The position numbers and the translations under genes were made by a program. The notes below the pieces were generated by a model. That model was not told the DNA's origin, searched no databases, and was given only the letters and a program-made list of their open reading frames with translations. Below, piece after piece: positions 1 through 8,049 of a stretch of DNA of 50,333 nucleotides. How positions within the stretch are numbered: the stretch's first letter is position 1; each line of letters opens with the position of its first letter. Origin of the DNA: Deltaproteobacteria bacterium (GTDB lineage Bacteria > Myxococcota_A > UBA796 > SXON01); assembly GCA_947490345.1 (NCBI GenBank), contig CANLGL010000036.1, forward strand, positions 1 through 50,333. Direction: 5' to 3'.

Positions 1-27
1 GGCGCCCCTTCCCCTACCGTGCCGTCC

Positions 28-90
28 CCTCCGGCCTCCAAGCTGCGCTTTCCGGCCGGAGGCGCCCGGCGTGCTGAATAGCACGCCGGG
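28..90. terminator. Two tandem hairpins (putative terminator of a gene left of the window)
   Basis: Two perfect inverted repeats lie side by side. CCTCCGGCC (28-36) pairs with GGCCGGAGG (54-62). CCCGGCGTGCT (65-75) pairs with AGCACGCCGGG (80-90) around a 4-nt GAAT loop, an 11-bp stem. There is no T-run after either stem, so factor-independent termination is only a guess; they could also be repeat elements. They stand upstream of the first gene and fit the 3' end of something outside the window. Confidence 0.4.
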
Positions 91-212
91 ACGCGGCACT
101 CTCCCCATCCCGCCCAGCCGCAGAGCGCTGTGCCGAGGCGCTGTGAGGAGGAGCCCCTTCGTCTATCGTGCCATTTCCGCCGGCCTCCGACCGCGCCAGG
201 GCCGACAAGTCG

Positions 213-242
213 TTGACATCGCCCCCCCCGGGCGGCTACCTT
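213..242 (+). promoter_or_regulatory. Possible sigma70-type promoter for the first lipoprotein gene
   Basis: A consensus -35 TTGACA (213-218) is followed after 18 nt by TACCTT (237-242), a weak -10. The gene starts 40 nt downstream. The spacer is a C/G run. The -35 is convincing and the -10 is not, so this is a candidate only. Confidence 0.3.
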
Positions 243-282
243 CCGCCGTCGCCTCTCCAACCGGGGCGAGCGGAGTGATTTC

Positions 283-2559
283 ATGTCGCGTGCGCACCTC
301 TCCCTCGTGGCCCCGGTCCTGTTCCTCGCGGTGGGTTGCCAGCCGAAAGCACCGGAATACCGGGAGATTCCCTACCCGAAGTTGTCGCTGAACCAGGACA
401 CCCTCGAGTTCGGGTCGCTCGAATTCACCGAAAACGCAACGCGGAACGTCATCATCACCAACGACGGGTACACCGTGCTGCAGGACGTGTACCTCGGCAT
501 GCTGATGGGCGTGGGTTCCCGCTCCGACGAGCCCTACTTGGCCGAGGGCATCGACATCGGCCCGGGCATGGATGGCAATTTTACCGTCGAGTACAGCAAG
601 AAGGACATCTCTTGCCCCGAAGGTTCGGAGGAGGACACGGGCGACGGCGCCTCGGCGGATGCCAAGTCCAGCCACACCGGCGAGCCCGCGGAAGAGACGG
701 GCACCAGCGAAGAGACCGGCGGCGGCGGCGAGGAGAGTGGTGGTGGCGGCGAGGGCGAGGGGGACGGCAAGGGAGACTTCTCCCGGTTCACCCTCGGGCC
801 CGCGTGCAGCATCCCAGTCACCGTCAAGTTCGCCCCCATCGACGTGGGCGACGTGTGGAGCTCGCTCATCGTCCAGAGCGTTCAGGCCGATCAGACCAGT
901 GCAGAGGCCGAGGACAACGAGCTTCCGGAGTACCTCCGCGACCCCATCCGCTTCATGCAGCAAGTGTATCTGCACGGCGAGGGAGAACAGGGCGAGGGCA
1001 CGATCGTCGTGACTCCACGTTCGCATGACTTCGGCTATGTGTTCCCCGAAGGCGACGCCGAGACGGCGCGCGTGGCGGTGCGAAACGTCGGCACGGGAGA
1101 GATCCTTCTGGCCGACGCGGTGCTCTCTGACACCTGCGGCACCGAATTCGTCATCCGGAGCAGCTTCACCCCGGGCGCGGCCCTCGCGGCCGGCGAAAGC
1201 ACCCTGGTGGAAATCGACTTCCTCCCGACCGACACCGATCCCGCCATCTGCGAGCTGGCGGTGACCTCCAACGACGTCAACAACGCCGAGTTGAAGGTCA
1301 CCCTCAAGGGCAACACTGGCGCCGATCCGAACAACGCTCCGCCCACGGCAGCGATTCGTTGGCCGGAGCCCGGCTACGAGTACAACAGCCCCAATCCGCT
1401 CGAGATCGAGCTGAACGTCTTCGACAAGAACCAGCCCGCCGAGTCGCTGACCTGCAAGATCAAGAGCTCGCTCACGACCTCGACCATCGCCGACTGCACG
1501 CCGGTCGATGATTCGGGTCATGTTGTGGTGTCGCTGGCCCGCGATCTGTTCGACTCGGGCACGGACACCCTCTCGGTGGTGGTGACCGACGCCAACGGGG
1601 TCTCGGGCAGCGCCTCGGTGTCGATCCTGGTCAACGCCGCCTACCCGGATGGGGACGACGACGGGGACGCGTATGGCGATGCCACGGGCGAAGAGGGCGT
1701 CATTCCCGACTGTGACGACGGCAATCGCGACACCTATCCGGATGCCACGGAGGTCTTCGACGGCGAGGACAACGACTGCGACGGCATCATCGACGAAGGC
1801 ACCGAGGGCTTCGACGACGACGGCGATAGCGTTGCCGAGGCGGATGGGGACTGCAACGACTACAACGCCCAGGCTTACCCCGGCGCCCCCGAGCGGGCCG
1901 ACAGCGTGGACAACGACTGTGACGGCGTCGTTGACGAGACCACCGCGCTCTACGACGACGACGGCGACGGCTTCGCCGAGATCAACAACGACTGCGACGA
2001 CACCAACCCCGACGTCAATCCCTCCGAGATCGAGGTCTGCGACGGGCTCGACAACGATTGCGATGGGCTCTACGACAGCGCTGACTCCTGCCTGGCCACC
2101 AACAGCGAGCCCATGGTCATCGGCTACCCCCGGCCCAGCCAGAACGCGTGCTTGGAGAACGAGCAGATCTCCATCATCGTGAAGGTGTTCGATGCGGACG
2201 GCCAGATCCCGACCTTCAGCTGGGGCAACGACGACGCGAAGGGCGCGGCGCTCTTCGACAACCCCTTCGCGCAGACCGTCAACTTCACCTGCCCCGACCT
2301 CTCCGAGGGCAGCGGCGGCAAGAACGTGACGGTCTACGTCCTTGCCCAGGACACCGACGCTCACCAGGTGTGGGCCGACACCAAGATCGCCGTGTATCCG
2401 GACGACTACGCGCTCTACGACGCCTGGAGCGAGCTGGTTCCCGGCAGTGACACCGGTGAGAGCACGGAGGCCGCGCTGTGCGCCGGCTCACCGCTGGTGT
2501 TCGTCGGTGGGCTGGGTCTGGTCGGCGCGCTGGCCACCCGTCGTCGTCGCCGCGAGTAG
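283..2559 (+). CDS. Lipoprotein with choice-of-anchor-D-like domain, three MopE-type repeats and MYXO-CTERM-like tail
   Basis: 758 residues. The first 19 residues form a lipoprotein signal ending in LAVGC, so the mature protein is probably lipid-anchored outside the inner membrane. Residues about 115-165 are a Gly/Glu/Ser/Thr-rich linker. Residues about 245-345 look like an Ig-like choice-of-anchor D domain (the DFG...F..G..... R.V.V.N.G pattern). Residues about 455-605 hold three MopE-like metal-binding repeats built on 'DCDD...P...E..DG.DNDCDG..DE'. The C-terminus has a hydrophobic stretch (FVGGLGLVGALA) followed by RRRRRE, the layout of MYXO-CTERM sorting tails. The MopE repeats suggest Ca or Cu binding, but the partner is unknown. 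Start ATG 283 has GGAG about 10 nt upstream. It precedes the TadE/G genes but a hairpin separates them. Confidence 0.8.
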   Translation: MSRAHLSLVAPVLFLAVGCQPKAPEYREIPYPKLSLNQDTLEFGSLEFTENATRNVIITNDGYTVLQDVYLGMLMGVGSRSDEPYLAEGIDIGPGMDGNFTVEYSKKDISCPEGSEEDTGDGASADAKSSHTGEPAEETGTSEETGGGGEESGGGGEGEGDGKGDFSRFTLGPACSIPVTVKFAPIDVGDVWSSLIVQSVQADQTSAEAEDNELPEYLRDPIRFMQQVYLHGEGEQGEGTIVVTPRSHDFGYVFPEGDAETARVAVRNVGTGEILLADAVLSDTCGTEFVIRSSFTPGAALAAGESTLVEIDFLPTDTDPAICELAVTSNDVNNAELKVTLKGNTGADPNNAPPTAAIRWPEPGYEYNSPNPLEIELNVFDKNQPAESLTCKIKSSLTTSTIADCTPVDDSGHVVVSLARDLFDSGTDTLSVVVTDANGVSGSASVSILVNAAYPDGDDDGDAYGDATGEEGVIPDCDDGNRDTYPDATEVFDGEDNDCDGIIDEGTEGFDDDGDSVAEADGDCNDYNAQAYPGAPERADSVDNDCDGVVDETTALYDDDGDGFAEINNDCDDTNPDVNPSEIEVCDGLDNDCDGLYDSADSCLATNSEPMVIGYPRPSQNACLENEQISIIVKVFDADGQIPTFSWGNDDAKGAALFDNPFAQTVNFTCPDLSEGSGGKNVTVYVLAQDTDAHQVWADTKIAVYPDDYALYDAWSELVPGSDTGESTEAALCAGSPLVFVGGLGLVGALATRRRRRE

Positions 2560-2567
2560 GCCGCCCG

Positions 2568-2599
2568 CCGCCCCAAGGATGTCCCGATCGATGGGGCGG
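2568..2599 (+). terminator. Putative terminator hairpin after the MopE lipoprotein gene
   Basis: CCGCCCCA (2568-2575) pairs perfectly with TGGGGCGG (2592-2599) around a 16-nt loop, 9 nt after the stop codon. A short pyrimidine-rich stretch follows, but no true T-run. The position between two same-strand genes fits a terminator. Confidence 0.4.
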
Positions 2600-2628
2600 A
2601 CGCGCCCCTTCCTTGGCTTTTCACGGCG

Positions 2629-2658
2629 TTGGTGTGACGGCACAGCTTGTGCTACAAC
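2629..2658 (+). promoter_or_regulatory. Possible promoter of the TadE/G genes (leaderless start?)
   Basis: TTGGTG (2629-2634) and TACAAC (2653-2658) are 18 nt apart and sit directly in front of ATG 2666. Transcription would begin about at the start codon, giving a leaderless mRNA, which fits the lack of a visible Shine-Dalgarno. Both boxes are imperfect. Confidence 0.25.
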
Positions 2659-2665
2659 CAGAGTC

Positions 2666-3073
2666 ATGCGGTCGCGTCGCGGTCAGAGTGCCACCGAGCT
2701 CGTGCTGATGCTGCCCGTGCTGCTCGGGCTGCTCTTCGTGGTCGTCGAGCTGGCGCTGTGGCTGGGTGGCAGCCACTACAGCACCTATGCAGCCTTCGCT
2801 GGCGCGCGCGCCCAGCAGGTGGGCGGGGACGCCGATGGTGCGGTGCGGATGCTGCTGGACGGGCGGGCAACGCGGCGCGCGCGGGCGTCGGCCGATGGCC
2901 AGTCGGTCACCGTCGACATGCCCTGGCGTGCCGATCTTCCGTTCACCAGCGCGGTCGGGGACATGAGCTACGACGTGTCGGCGACCGCGGGCCCGGACGA
3001 GGAGGGCTACGAAGGCCTCACCGGGAATCGGGCGCGCCGGTATGGCGACAACAACTGTGGGTCGGGGTGTTGA
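2666..3073 (+). CDS. TadE-like pilus minor subunit
   Basis: 135 residues. The N-terminus MRSRRGQSATELV is the TadE signature: a short basic leader, Gly-Gln cleavage site and Glu at +5 of a type IV/Flp prepilin, then one hydrophobic helix (about residues 12-34). TadE-family proteins are minor pseudopilins of Flp (tight adherence) pili. The rest is a small periplasmic domain with no motif recognised, ending in Asn/Cys/Gly. The longer frame that starts upstream runs through the terminator hairpin, so ATG 2666 is preferred. The stop overlaps the next start (TGATG), indicating translational coupling with the TadG-like gene. No tadA, tadB, tadC, tadZ or rcpA is present in the window. Confidence 0.75.
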   Translation: MRSRRGQSATELVLMLPVLLGLLFVVVELALWLGGSHYSTYAAFAGARAQQVGGDADGAVRMLLDGRATRRARASADGQSVTVDMPWRADLPFTSAVGDMSYDVSATAGPDEEGYEGLTGNRARRYGDNNCGSGC

Positions 3074-4158
3074 TGCGCGCGCCCGGGCGAAAGGGGCAGG
3101 CCGCCGTCTTCGTGGCGTTGTGCCTCATGGGTTTGATGCTGGTCGTCGCTTACTCGGTCAACACCGGCATCGTGGTGAACGACCGCATCCGGATGCAGTC
3201 CACTGCTGACCTGGCAACGTACGCAGCGGCGTACAGCGAGGCGGCCGCGCTCAACGAAATCACCAAGAAGAACCAGGCCATCGCCGATGTCGCGCGGGAC
3301 TGCCGCCGGACGTTGGAACACGGTGGCATGCCGTGGAACACCGTGCCCTGCGGGAATTGCAACTCCGACATCGGGGCCGAGATTGCCCTCTGGCAGTGCC
3401 GGGTCGAGCTCGATCTGGCCGTGGCTCAGTGGGTCGCGGTGGCGGACTACTCCTCGTCGGTCGAGCCGGCCTTGGACGCCGGCCGGGCCACCGCCGAAGC
3501 GAACTTCACCGGAACCGGAGATAAGACCAGCTTCATGGAGGATATCTTCGGGTCTCCGACCGCCCGATGGACCTACTCCACGTTCTGGAGCACCTCCTTC
3601 TATGGTGGCATCACTCCGACGATCGCGGACTTCCGGCAGGTGACGGACACCGCGTTCAACTATCAGTACATCAACTATTGCAACAGCTCCTGCGCCCCGA
3701 CGCTGGCCGTGAAGCCGGCGGTCACGATCCCCACCTGGTTCTACAAGGACGACCGCGACCCCGACGTCTGGGTGGCCGGCCGGGTGATGGGGACGCCCGA
3801 AAAGCGCTTCCTGGACACCTCCTACGGCACAGGAAGTCGCGATGGCGGCTACTTCGGAGCCTCATCGACCGGGGGGGATGACGTGCTCGTCGCGTACGCC
3901 GTGGCCAAGCCCTACGACGGGAGCGTCGGCCCCAGCACCGGCACCGAGGGCAACACGCGGACCGGGAACACGCTCGTCGGGCTGGTGTACCCCTCCGCCA
4001 GCATCCGCTTCCCCAAGCTCACGATGTATGACGAATATCGGGCGCGCATGGCGGGTATCCAGGACAACCTGACCGGCGGACTCGCGCCGACCACCCTGAT
4101 TTCGAGGGACGGCGCCCGGCTCGGCAAGAGCTGGGACACGTCGAAGTTCGAGCACTGA
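3073..4158 (+). CDS. TadG-like (TadE/G family) protein
   Basis: 361 residues. It begins MRAPGRKGQAAVF and continues into one membrane helix (about residues 11-33), the N-terminal pattern of Flp TadG-like proteins. Next comes 'MQSTADLATYAAAYSEA', the segment found in TadG proteins just after the helix, where Asp and small residues dominate. The remaining about 300 residues are extracytoplasmic with Cys pairs (C-G-N-C near residue 95) and no von Willebrand domain that I can recognise, although longer TadG proteins usually have one. The start is taken at 3073 because it overlaps the TadE stop and the upstream part of the frame is not coding-like. It overlaps the third gene by one base. Confidence 0.7.
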   Translation: MRAPGRKGQAAVFVALCLMGLMLVVAYSVNTGIVVNDRIRMQSTADLATYAAAYSEAAALNEITKKNQAIADVARDCRRTLEHGGMPWNTVPCGNCNSDIGAEIALWQCRVELDLAVAQWVAVADYSSSVEPALDAGRATAEANFTGTGDKTSFMEDIFGSPTARWTYSTFWSTSFYGGITPTIADFRQVTDTAFNYQYINYCNSSCAPTLAVKPAVTIPTWFYKDDRDPDVWVAGRVMGTPEKRFLDTSYGTGSRDGGYFGASSTGGDDVLVAYAVAKPYDGSVGPSTGTEGNTRTGNTLVGLVYPSASIRFPKLTMYDEYRARMAGIQDNLTGGLAPTTLISRDGARLGKSWDTSKFEH

Positions 4159-4487
4159 TGGCGCGGGCAAGGCGCGGGCAGAGCGCGGTGGAGACCATGA
4201 TGGTGGTTCCGCTCATCGCGATGGGAATCATGTCGCTCTACTACTTGTGGAGCATCATCTTCGCGTCGGAGAACGCACACATTCGTGCTCGCGAGTACGT
4301 GCTGCACGGGGGTGCCTTTCTATCCGACACCGACGGTGTTTCAGGGAGTGATCCTTTCTCGGGGAGCAACTACCAGCGGGCGGACAGTCAGTCCTTTCGC
4401 TTCGAGTCCCGGGCCAGCGATCAGTCGCTGCCGGTCTTCGGGCGGGCCGAGTCGATCCGCACCACCGCGGTCATCACCAGCGACTGA
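4158..4487 (+). CDS. Second small TadE-like pseudopilin
   Basis: 109 residues. MARARRGQSAVETM reproduces the Gly-Gln...Glu+5 prepilin-like cleavage site, followed by a helix (about residues 14-35). The sequence then continues with a Ser-rich, otherwise featureless tail. It overlaps the preceding gene by TGATG, so the three are one transcription unit. With no pilus motor or platform genes nearby, the trio may feed a Tad system encoded elsewhere. Confidence 0.7.
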   Translation: MARARRGQSAVETMMVVPLIAMGIMSLYYLWSIIFASENAHIRAREYVLHGGAFLSDTDGVSGSDPFSGSNYQRADSQSFRFESRASDQSLPVFGRAESIRTTAVITSD

Positions 4488-4535
4488 TGCCGCCTGAGCT
4501 TGATTCGGCTCGGCCCTCGCCTGCGCCCGCCGCGC

Positions 4536-5309
4536 CTAACTTCGTTGGGACCTCCTCACGTGTCTCGACACGCTCGTCGGCCCCGCCTTGCCAGCCGCGG
4601 CGTTCGCGACGGCGATCATCCGATCCGAATCTGCGTCAGTCGGCATGAGCGCGGTCAGCCCGGCTGCGACGGCTGTCGGTGCCCGGAGGATGTTGGCGCC
4701 GAGCCCGAGGGGGTGGAAACCCGCCCCGACGAGGCGCTCGAGCTCGTCCAGGTGCCATCCGCCCTCCGGGCCGATGGCGAGGACGGCGGCGGGGAGGGGC
4801 GTGTCGCGGGGCGCAGGCGGGCCGCCGGGCTCCCCCACGAACCTCGGGGCTGGGGGGAGGGCCGCCAACGCGTCGTCGAGGCTGGCGTAGCTCAGGAGCA
4901 GTGGGCGGTCGGTTCGCCGACACTGCTTCAGGGCGCCGTCCAGCACTCGGTCGAGGCGGTCGACGCGGGTGTCGCCCGGATGGGCGTGCTCACAGCGAGT
5001 CAGCCAGAAGGCGGTGGCGCCCAGTTCGGTGCCGAGGATCAGCGTCTCCTCGACCAGCGCCGGGCGGGGGAGGCCGAGCAGGACGATGCGGGTGGGCGGT
5101 GGAGCCCGGCGAACCGGGTGGCCAACCCTGAGCACGGCGACGCCAGCGCTCCCGGCGACGACCACGGCCTCGGCCTCCACGCCGCTGCCGTCGGTGACGC
5201 GCACGACGTCGCCCGGCGCGGCCCGGAGCACGTTGAGCAGGTGGTGGCTCTCCCGGGGCGAGAGGGTGGTTTCCCCGGGCCGGACCCCGTCGAGGAGGAT
5301 GGTGCGCAT
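4536..5309 (-). CDS. rsmE: 16S rRNA (uracil1498-N3)-methyltransferase RsmE
   Basis: 257 residues, close to the usual 240-250. RsmE methylates N3 of U1498 in 16S rRNA with S-adenosylmethionine and belongs to the SPOUT knot family. The N-terminal PUA-like part contains 'SPRESHHLLNVLRAAPGD', a typical HL.VLR motif. The C-terminal knot shows 'LAIGPEGGW' and 'LGANILRAPTAV', the family's GPEGG...LG..ILR.ETA signature with RAPTA in place of RTETA. Start ATG 5309 overlaps the prmA stop by one base (TGATG), so translation is coupled. The last about 25 residues are a Ser/Arg-rich extension beyond the family core. Confidence 0.9.
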   Translation of the reverse strand: MRTILLDGVRPGETTLSPRESHHLLNVLRAAPGDVVRVTDGSGVEAEAVVVAGSAGVAVLRVGHPVRRAPPPTRIVLLGLPRPALVEETLILGTELGATAFWLTRCEHAHPGDTRVDRLDRVLDGALKQCRRTDRPLLLSYASLDDALAALPPAPRFVGEPGGPPAPRDTPLPAAVLAIGPEGGWHLDELERLVGAGFHPLGLGANILRAPTAVAAGLTALMPTDADSDRMIAVANAAAGKAGPTSVSRHVRRSQRS

Positions 5310-6157
5310 CAACCCACCCGGTAGGTGAGCGCAGTCCAGCCCTCGCCTTCGTCCTTCTCGATGCAGGTCAACCCTGTCATCGCCGCCTCGACGAGGTGGG
5401 CGCGATCGCTCAGGATGCCGGCGAAAGCGAGCACGCCGCCGGCCAGCCGCCGCAGGTCGGGTGCTAGCTCCGCGATCACCTCGGCGTACAGGTTGGCAAC
5501 GACCAGATCGTAGCGGCCCTGCACCCCTGAAAGCGCGATGGTTTCGAACTGGGCGGGGAGCTGGTTGGCCACCGCAGCGGCCCGCGCCGCGACGATGGCG
5601 TCGGGGTCGATGTCGGTGCCGAACGCGCGCATGCCGAGGTGGGCGGCCGCCAGGGCGAGGATTCCCGAGCCGCACCCGACGTCGAGGCAGGAGCCGCCGG
5701 GGGTCGCGTACCGGTCCACCGCCGCCAGGCAGCTCCGCGTGGTGCGGTGTTCCCCCGTCCCGAAGGCATTGCCGGGCTCAATCACCACCGCACCTGGAAC
5801 CTGGTGCCACGGCGCGGCGACGACCAGCCGCGGGCTGATGTGCACTGGCTGGAAGTGAACCTTCCAGCCTTCGTTCCAGTCCTCGTCCGGCTGCAGCTCC
5901 CAGGTGGCATCGCGCCCGCCGAGCGCGGCGCGCACCGCCGCCTCGGGGGGAGGGGCTGGGAACCAGGCGCGGAGCAGCACCGTGCTTGGCGGCCGTGGGT
6001 TTCGTCCTTTGTCCCACGGCTGTTTGTACCTGACCACGGTGCCCGAAGGGACGTCCTCCAAGAGCCCCGTCGCGCCGAGCGCCATGAGCGCCTTTCCTGC
6101 GGGGCCCACCGCGGGCCGGGGCAAAACCACCGACAGGGCGTGCCAGGTGGCCATCAT
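5309..6157 (-). CDS. prmA: Ribosomal protein L11 methyltransferase PrmA
   Basis: 282 residues, typical for PrmA, which trimethylates ribosomal protein L11 using S-adenosylmethionine. The sequence shows 'EPGNAFGTGEHRTT', the PrmA-specific loop, then the Rossmann motif 'CLDVGCGSGILALAA', the acidic 'GTDIDPDAI' and 'DLVVANLYAEV', the usual N-(I/L) motif. Upstream lies the short substrate-recognition domain (about residues 1-110). ATG 6157 (MMATW) is chosen because the longer frame upstream lies antisense to the next gene and is not protein-like. No Shine-Dalgarno is visible. prmA-rsmE adjacency is common in bacteria and supports both calls. Confidence 0.92.
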   Translation of the reverse strand: MMATWHALSVVLPRPAVGPAGKALMALGATGLLEDVPSGTVVRYKQPWDKGRNPRPPSTVLLRAWFPAPPPEAAVRAALGGRDATWELQPDEDWNEGWKVHFQPVHISPRLVVAAPWHQVPGAVVIEPGNAFGTGEHRTTRSCLAAVDRYATPGGSCLDVGCGSGILALAAAHLGMRAFGTDIDPDAIVAARAAAVANQLPAQFETIALSGVQGRYDLVVANLYAEVIAELAPDLRRLAGGVLAFAGILSDRAHLVEAAMTGLTCIEKDEGEGWTALTYRVG

Positions 6158-6204
6158 GTACCGGGGGGAAGGGGACTGAGACCTGCGGAATGCGGCATGG
6201 GGAC

Positions 6205-7572
6205 CTACTCGGCGGGCCAGGGCTCCGGATCCACCGGAACCGGCAGCGGCTTTCCCGTCCGCGCGGTGTCGAGGAACGCCGTGATCACATCTTTGTCGCC
6301 GGGAGAGACCTCGAGGCGCACCCACTTGTCGCCGTACGCGCCGTGGATGAAGAGGGCCGGCGTGCCGTCGATCTGGGCGCGCCAGCCGGCGTCGAGGTCG
6401 GCCTTGACCGCGTCGGCGGCGGCAGCGCTCGCCACGCACTCTTCGAAGGCAGGCACGTCGAGCCCGGCGCGCTTGGCCATGTAGGAGATGTCCTGGGGCG
6501 ACAGGTACTCCTGGTTGTCGAACATCGCCTCGGAGAGCTCCCAGAAGCGACCCTGGATGCGCGCGCACTCCGCTGCTGCGGCCGCGCCACACGCGTTGGG
6601 ATGCATGGGCCGATCCATGTGTGGATTGCAGGTCATCGAGAGGGGGTAGTTCTTGAAGAGCAGCTTGACATCGTGATTTTCGCTGAGGAGCTTCTTGAGG
6701 ATGGGGGCGAACGCCCCGCAATGCGGGCACTCGAAGTCGGCGAACTCCACGATGGTGAACCGGGCGGCGGGGTCCCCGCGCACCGGCTCGGTGCCGTCGA
6801 GGGTCAGGACGCCGCGCACGTTTTCGACGAGGCCGGGGCGGAAGCCGCCGGTTTCGCCGCTGGCCGTGTCGCCCCCGCCGCCGGGGAGCTGCGCGGCTTC
6901 CTGCTGCTTGACCACCAGCACGCCAATCAAGAAGACCGACATCCCCATGATCACGGCCGGACCGGCATCCCCGACCAACGACTTGCCCAGGGCGGTCAGA
7001 AAGTCGGCCTCCATTTCAGCCACCAGCCGCGCCGCGCCGACCAGCAGCAGCAGGTTCAGCGCCCAGCTCAGCGCGCAGAAGACACAGATGGCGCCGAGCT
7101 TGTAGGAGATCCACGCGAGGAAGATGTCGTACCCGATGGCGCTGCACGCCCCGACCAGCATCAGCGCCGGGGCCGTCTGGGTGCGACCCGCCCGGGACCG
7201 GTAGGCAAGGTACCCCATGCCCGCGTAGAAGCCGAGTCCGAACAACGAGATCGGCGTGCCGAAGAGTTCGCTGTGCGGCGACGTGTTCACCTTGTCGCAA
7301 TTGATGATCGCCGACACGTTGCAGATGCTGCTGCCGCCGTGCATCGCGACAAAGTGTTGCACGGTGAGGTACATCGCCGTGATGGCGCCGGCCGCCGAGG
7401 CAGCGAGCATGCCGTCAACGGCCTTGCGCGCGAGCAGGATGGCCACGACCGCGGCCACCAGCACGGCCCCACCGATGAGCACGGGTGCGGGCAGCTCGGC
7501 GTTGGCCGCGCCGGCGTTGGGCTCTGCGGCGTTGCCGGCGCGAACGAGGGCGAGGAGCAGGGTTCCGAGCAT
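6205..7572 (-). CDS. Membrane VKOR domain fused to DsbA-like thioredoxin
   Basis: 455 residues. Residues about 30-215 form a polytopic vitamin K epoxide reductase domain with loop cysteines C84 and C92 and the redox CxxC at C163/C166 (CVFC). After a hydrophobic segment and a Gly-rich linker, residues about 255-430 form a DsbA/thioredoxin-like domain with CPHC at 282-285 and a cis-Pro region (DGTPALFI). VKOR reoxidises the thioredoxin partner with quinone, so this single chain should be a self-contained disulfide-forming machine facing the periplasm, doing the work of DsbB plus DsbA. It starts 12 nt after the smpB stop and is followed by prmA after 47 nt, so it is probably cotranscribed with both. 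VKOR-thioredoxin fusions are known in bacteria. Confidence 0.9.
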   Translation of the reverse strand: MLGTLLLALVRAGNAAEPNAGAANAELPAPVLIGGAVLVAAVVAILLARKAVDGMLAASAAGAITAMYLTVQHFVAMHGGSSICNVSAIINCDKVNTSPHSELFGTPISLFGLGFYAGMGYLAYRSRAGRTQTAPALMLVGACSAIGYDIFLAWISYKLGAICVFCALSWALNLLLLVGAARLVAEMEADFLTALGKSLVGDAGPAVIMGMSVFLIGVLVVKQQEAAQLPGGGGDTASGETGGFRPGLVENVRGVLTLDGTEPVRGDPAARFTIVEFADFECPHCGAFAPILKKLLSENHDVKLLFKNYPLSMTCNPHMDRPMHPNACGAAAAAECARIQGRFWELSEAMFDNQEYLSPQDISYMAKRAGLDVPAFEECVASAAAADAVKADLDAGWRAQIDGTPALFIHGAYGDKWVRLEVSPGDKDVITAFLDTARTGKPLPVPVDPEPWPAE

Positions 7573-7584
7573 GGTCGGGCGGTG

Positions 7585-8049
7585 CTATCCCCGATTCATC
7601 GCCCGGGCGATCTCCTTGCGATCCTCAAGCTCGCGGAGGGAGTCGCGTTTGTCGTGATGTTTGCGCCCCTTGCCGATGGCGAACTCAAGCTTGGCCCAGG
7701 GGCCGTCGAAGTACAGGCGCAGCGGAACGAGGGTGAGTCCTTTCTCCTTGACGACCTGGCGCAGCCGGGCGGCCTCTTGCCAGTGCAACAAGAGGGGGCG
7801 CGGTCGGTCGGGCTCGTGGCACACGTGCGTGGCCTGCTGGTACGGCGCAATGTGCGCTTTCATTAGGAACGGCTTGCCATTCTCGAAGCCGACCCAGGCG
7901 TCCTGCAGGTGGGCTTCGCCGCGGCGCAAGGACTTGACCTCGGACCCCACGAGCATCAACCCGGCCTCGGTGTGCCCTTCGAGGTCGTAGTCGTGGCGAG
8001 CGCGCCGGTTTTCGCAGACGTTCTTGCGTTCCCCCTTGCGCGCGCCCAT
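7585..8049 (-). CDS. smpB: SsrA-binding protein SmpB
   Basis: 154 residues from ATG 8049. SmpB binds tmRNA and delivers it to stalled ribosomes for trans-translation. Seen: 'VCENRRARHDYDLEG', 'GLMLVGSEVKSLRRGEAHL', a C-terminal 'LYFDGPWAKLEFAIGKGRK' strand and the basic tail 'KHHDKRDSLRE' with the DKR motif that enters the A site. ATG 8049 is preferred over ATG 8067 because GGAGG lies 5 nt before it; the longer form would add MAREAG. No tmRNA (ssrA) gene was seen nearby. First gene of the reverse-strand operon with the VKOR-DsbA fusion. Confidence 0.95.
   Translation of the reverse strand: MGARKGERKNVCENRRARHDYDLEGHTEAGLMLVGSEVKSLRRGEAHLQDAWVGFENGKPFLMKAHIAPYQQATHVCHEPDRPRPLLLHWQEAARLRQVVKEKGLTLVPLRLYFDGPWAKLEFAIGKGRKHHDKRDSLRELEDRKEIARAMNRG

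Noticed and set aside
163..2364. 733-codon open frame on the minus strand opposite the MopE lipoprotein
   Set aside because: It is antisense to a protein with clear domains. Its Val/Asp/Gly composition is the mirror of the Asp-rich repeats, and no motif is present.
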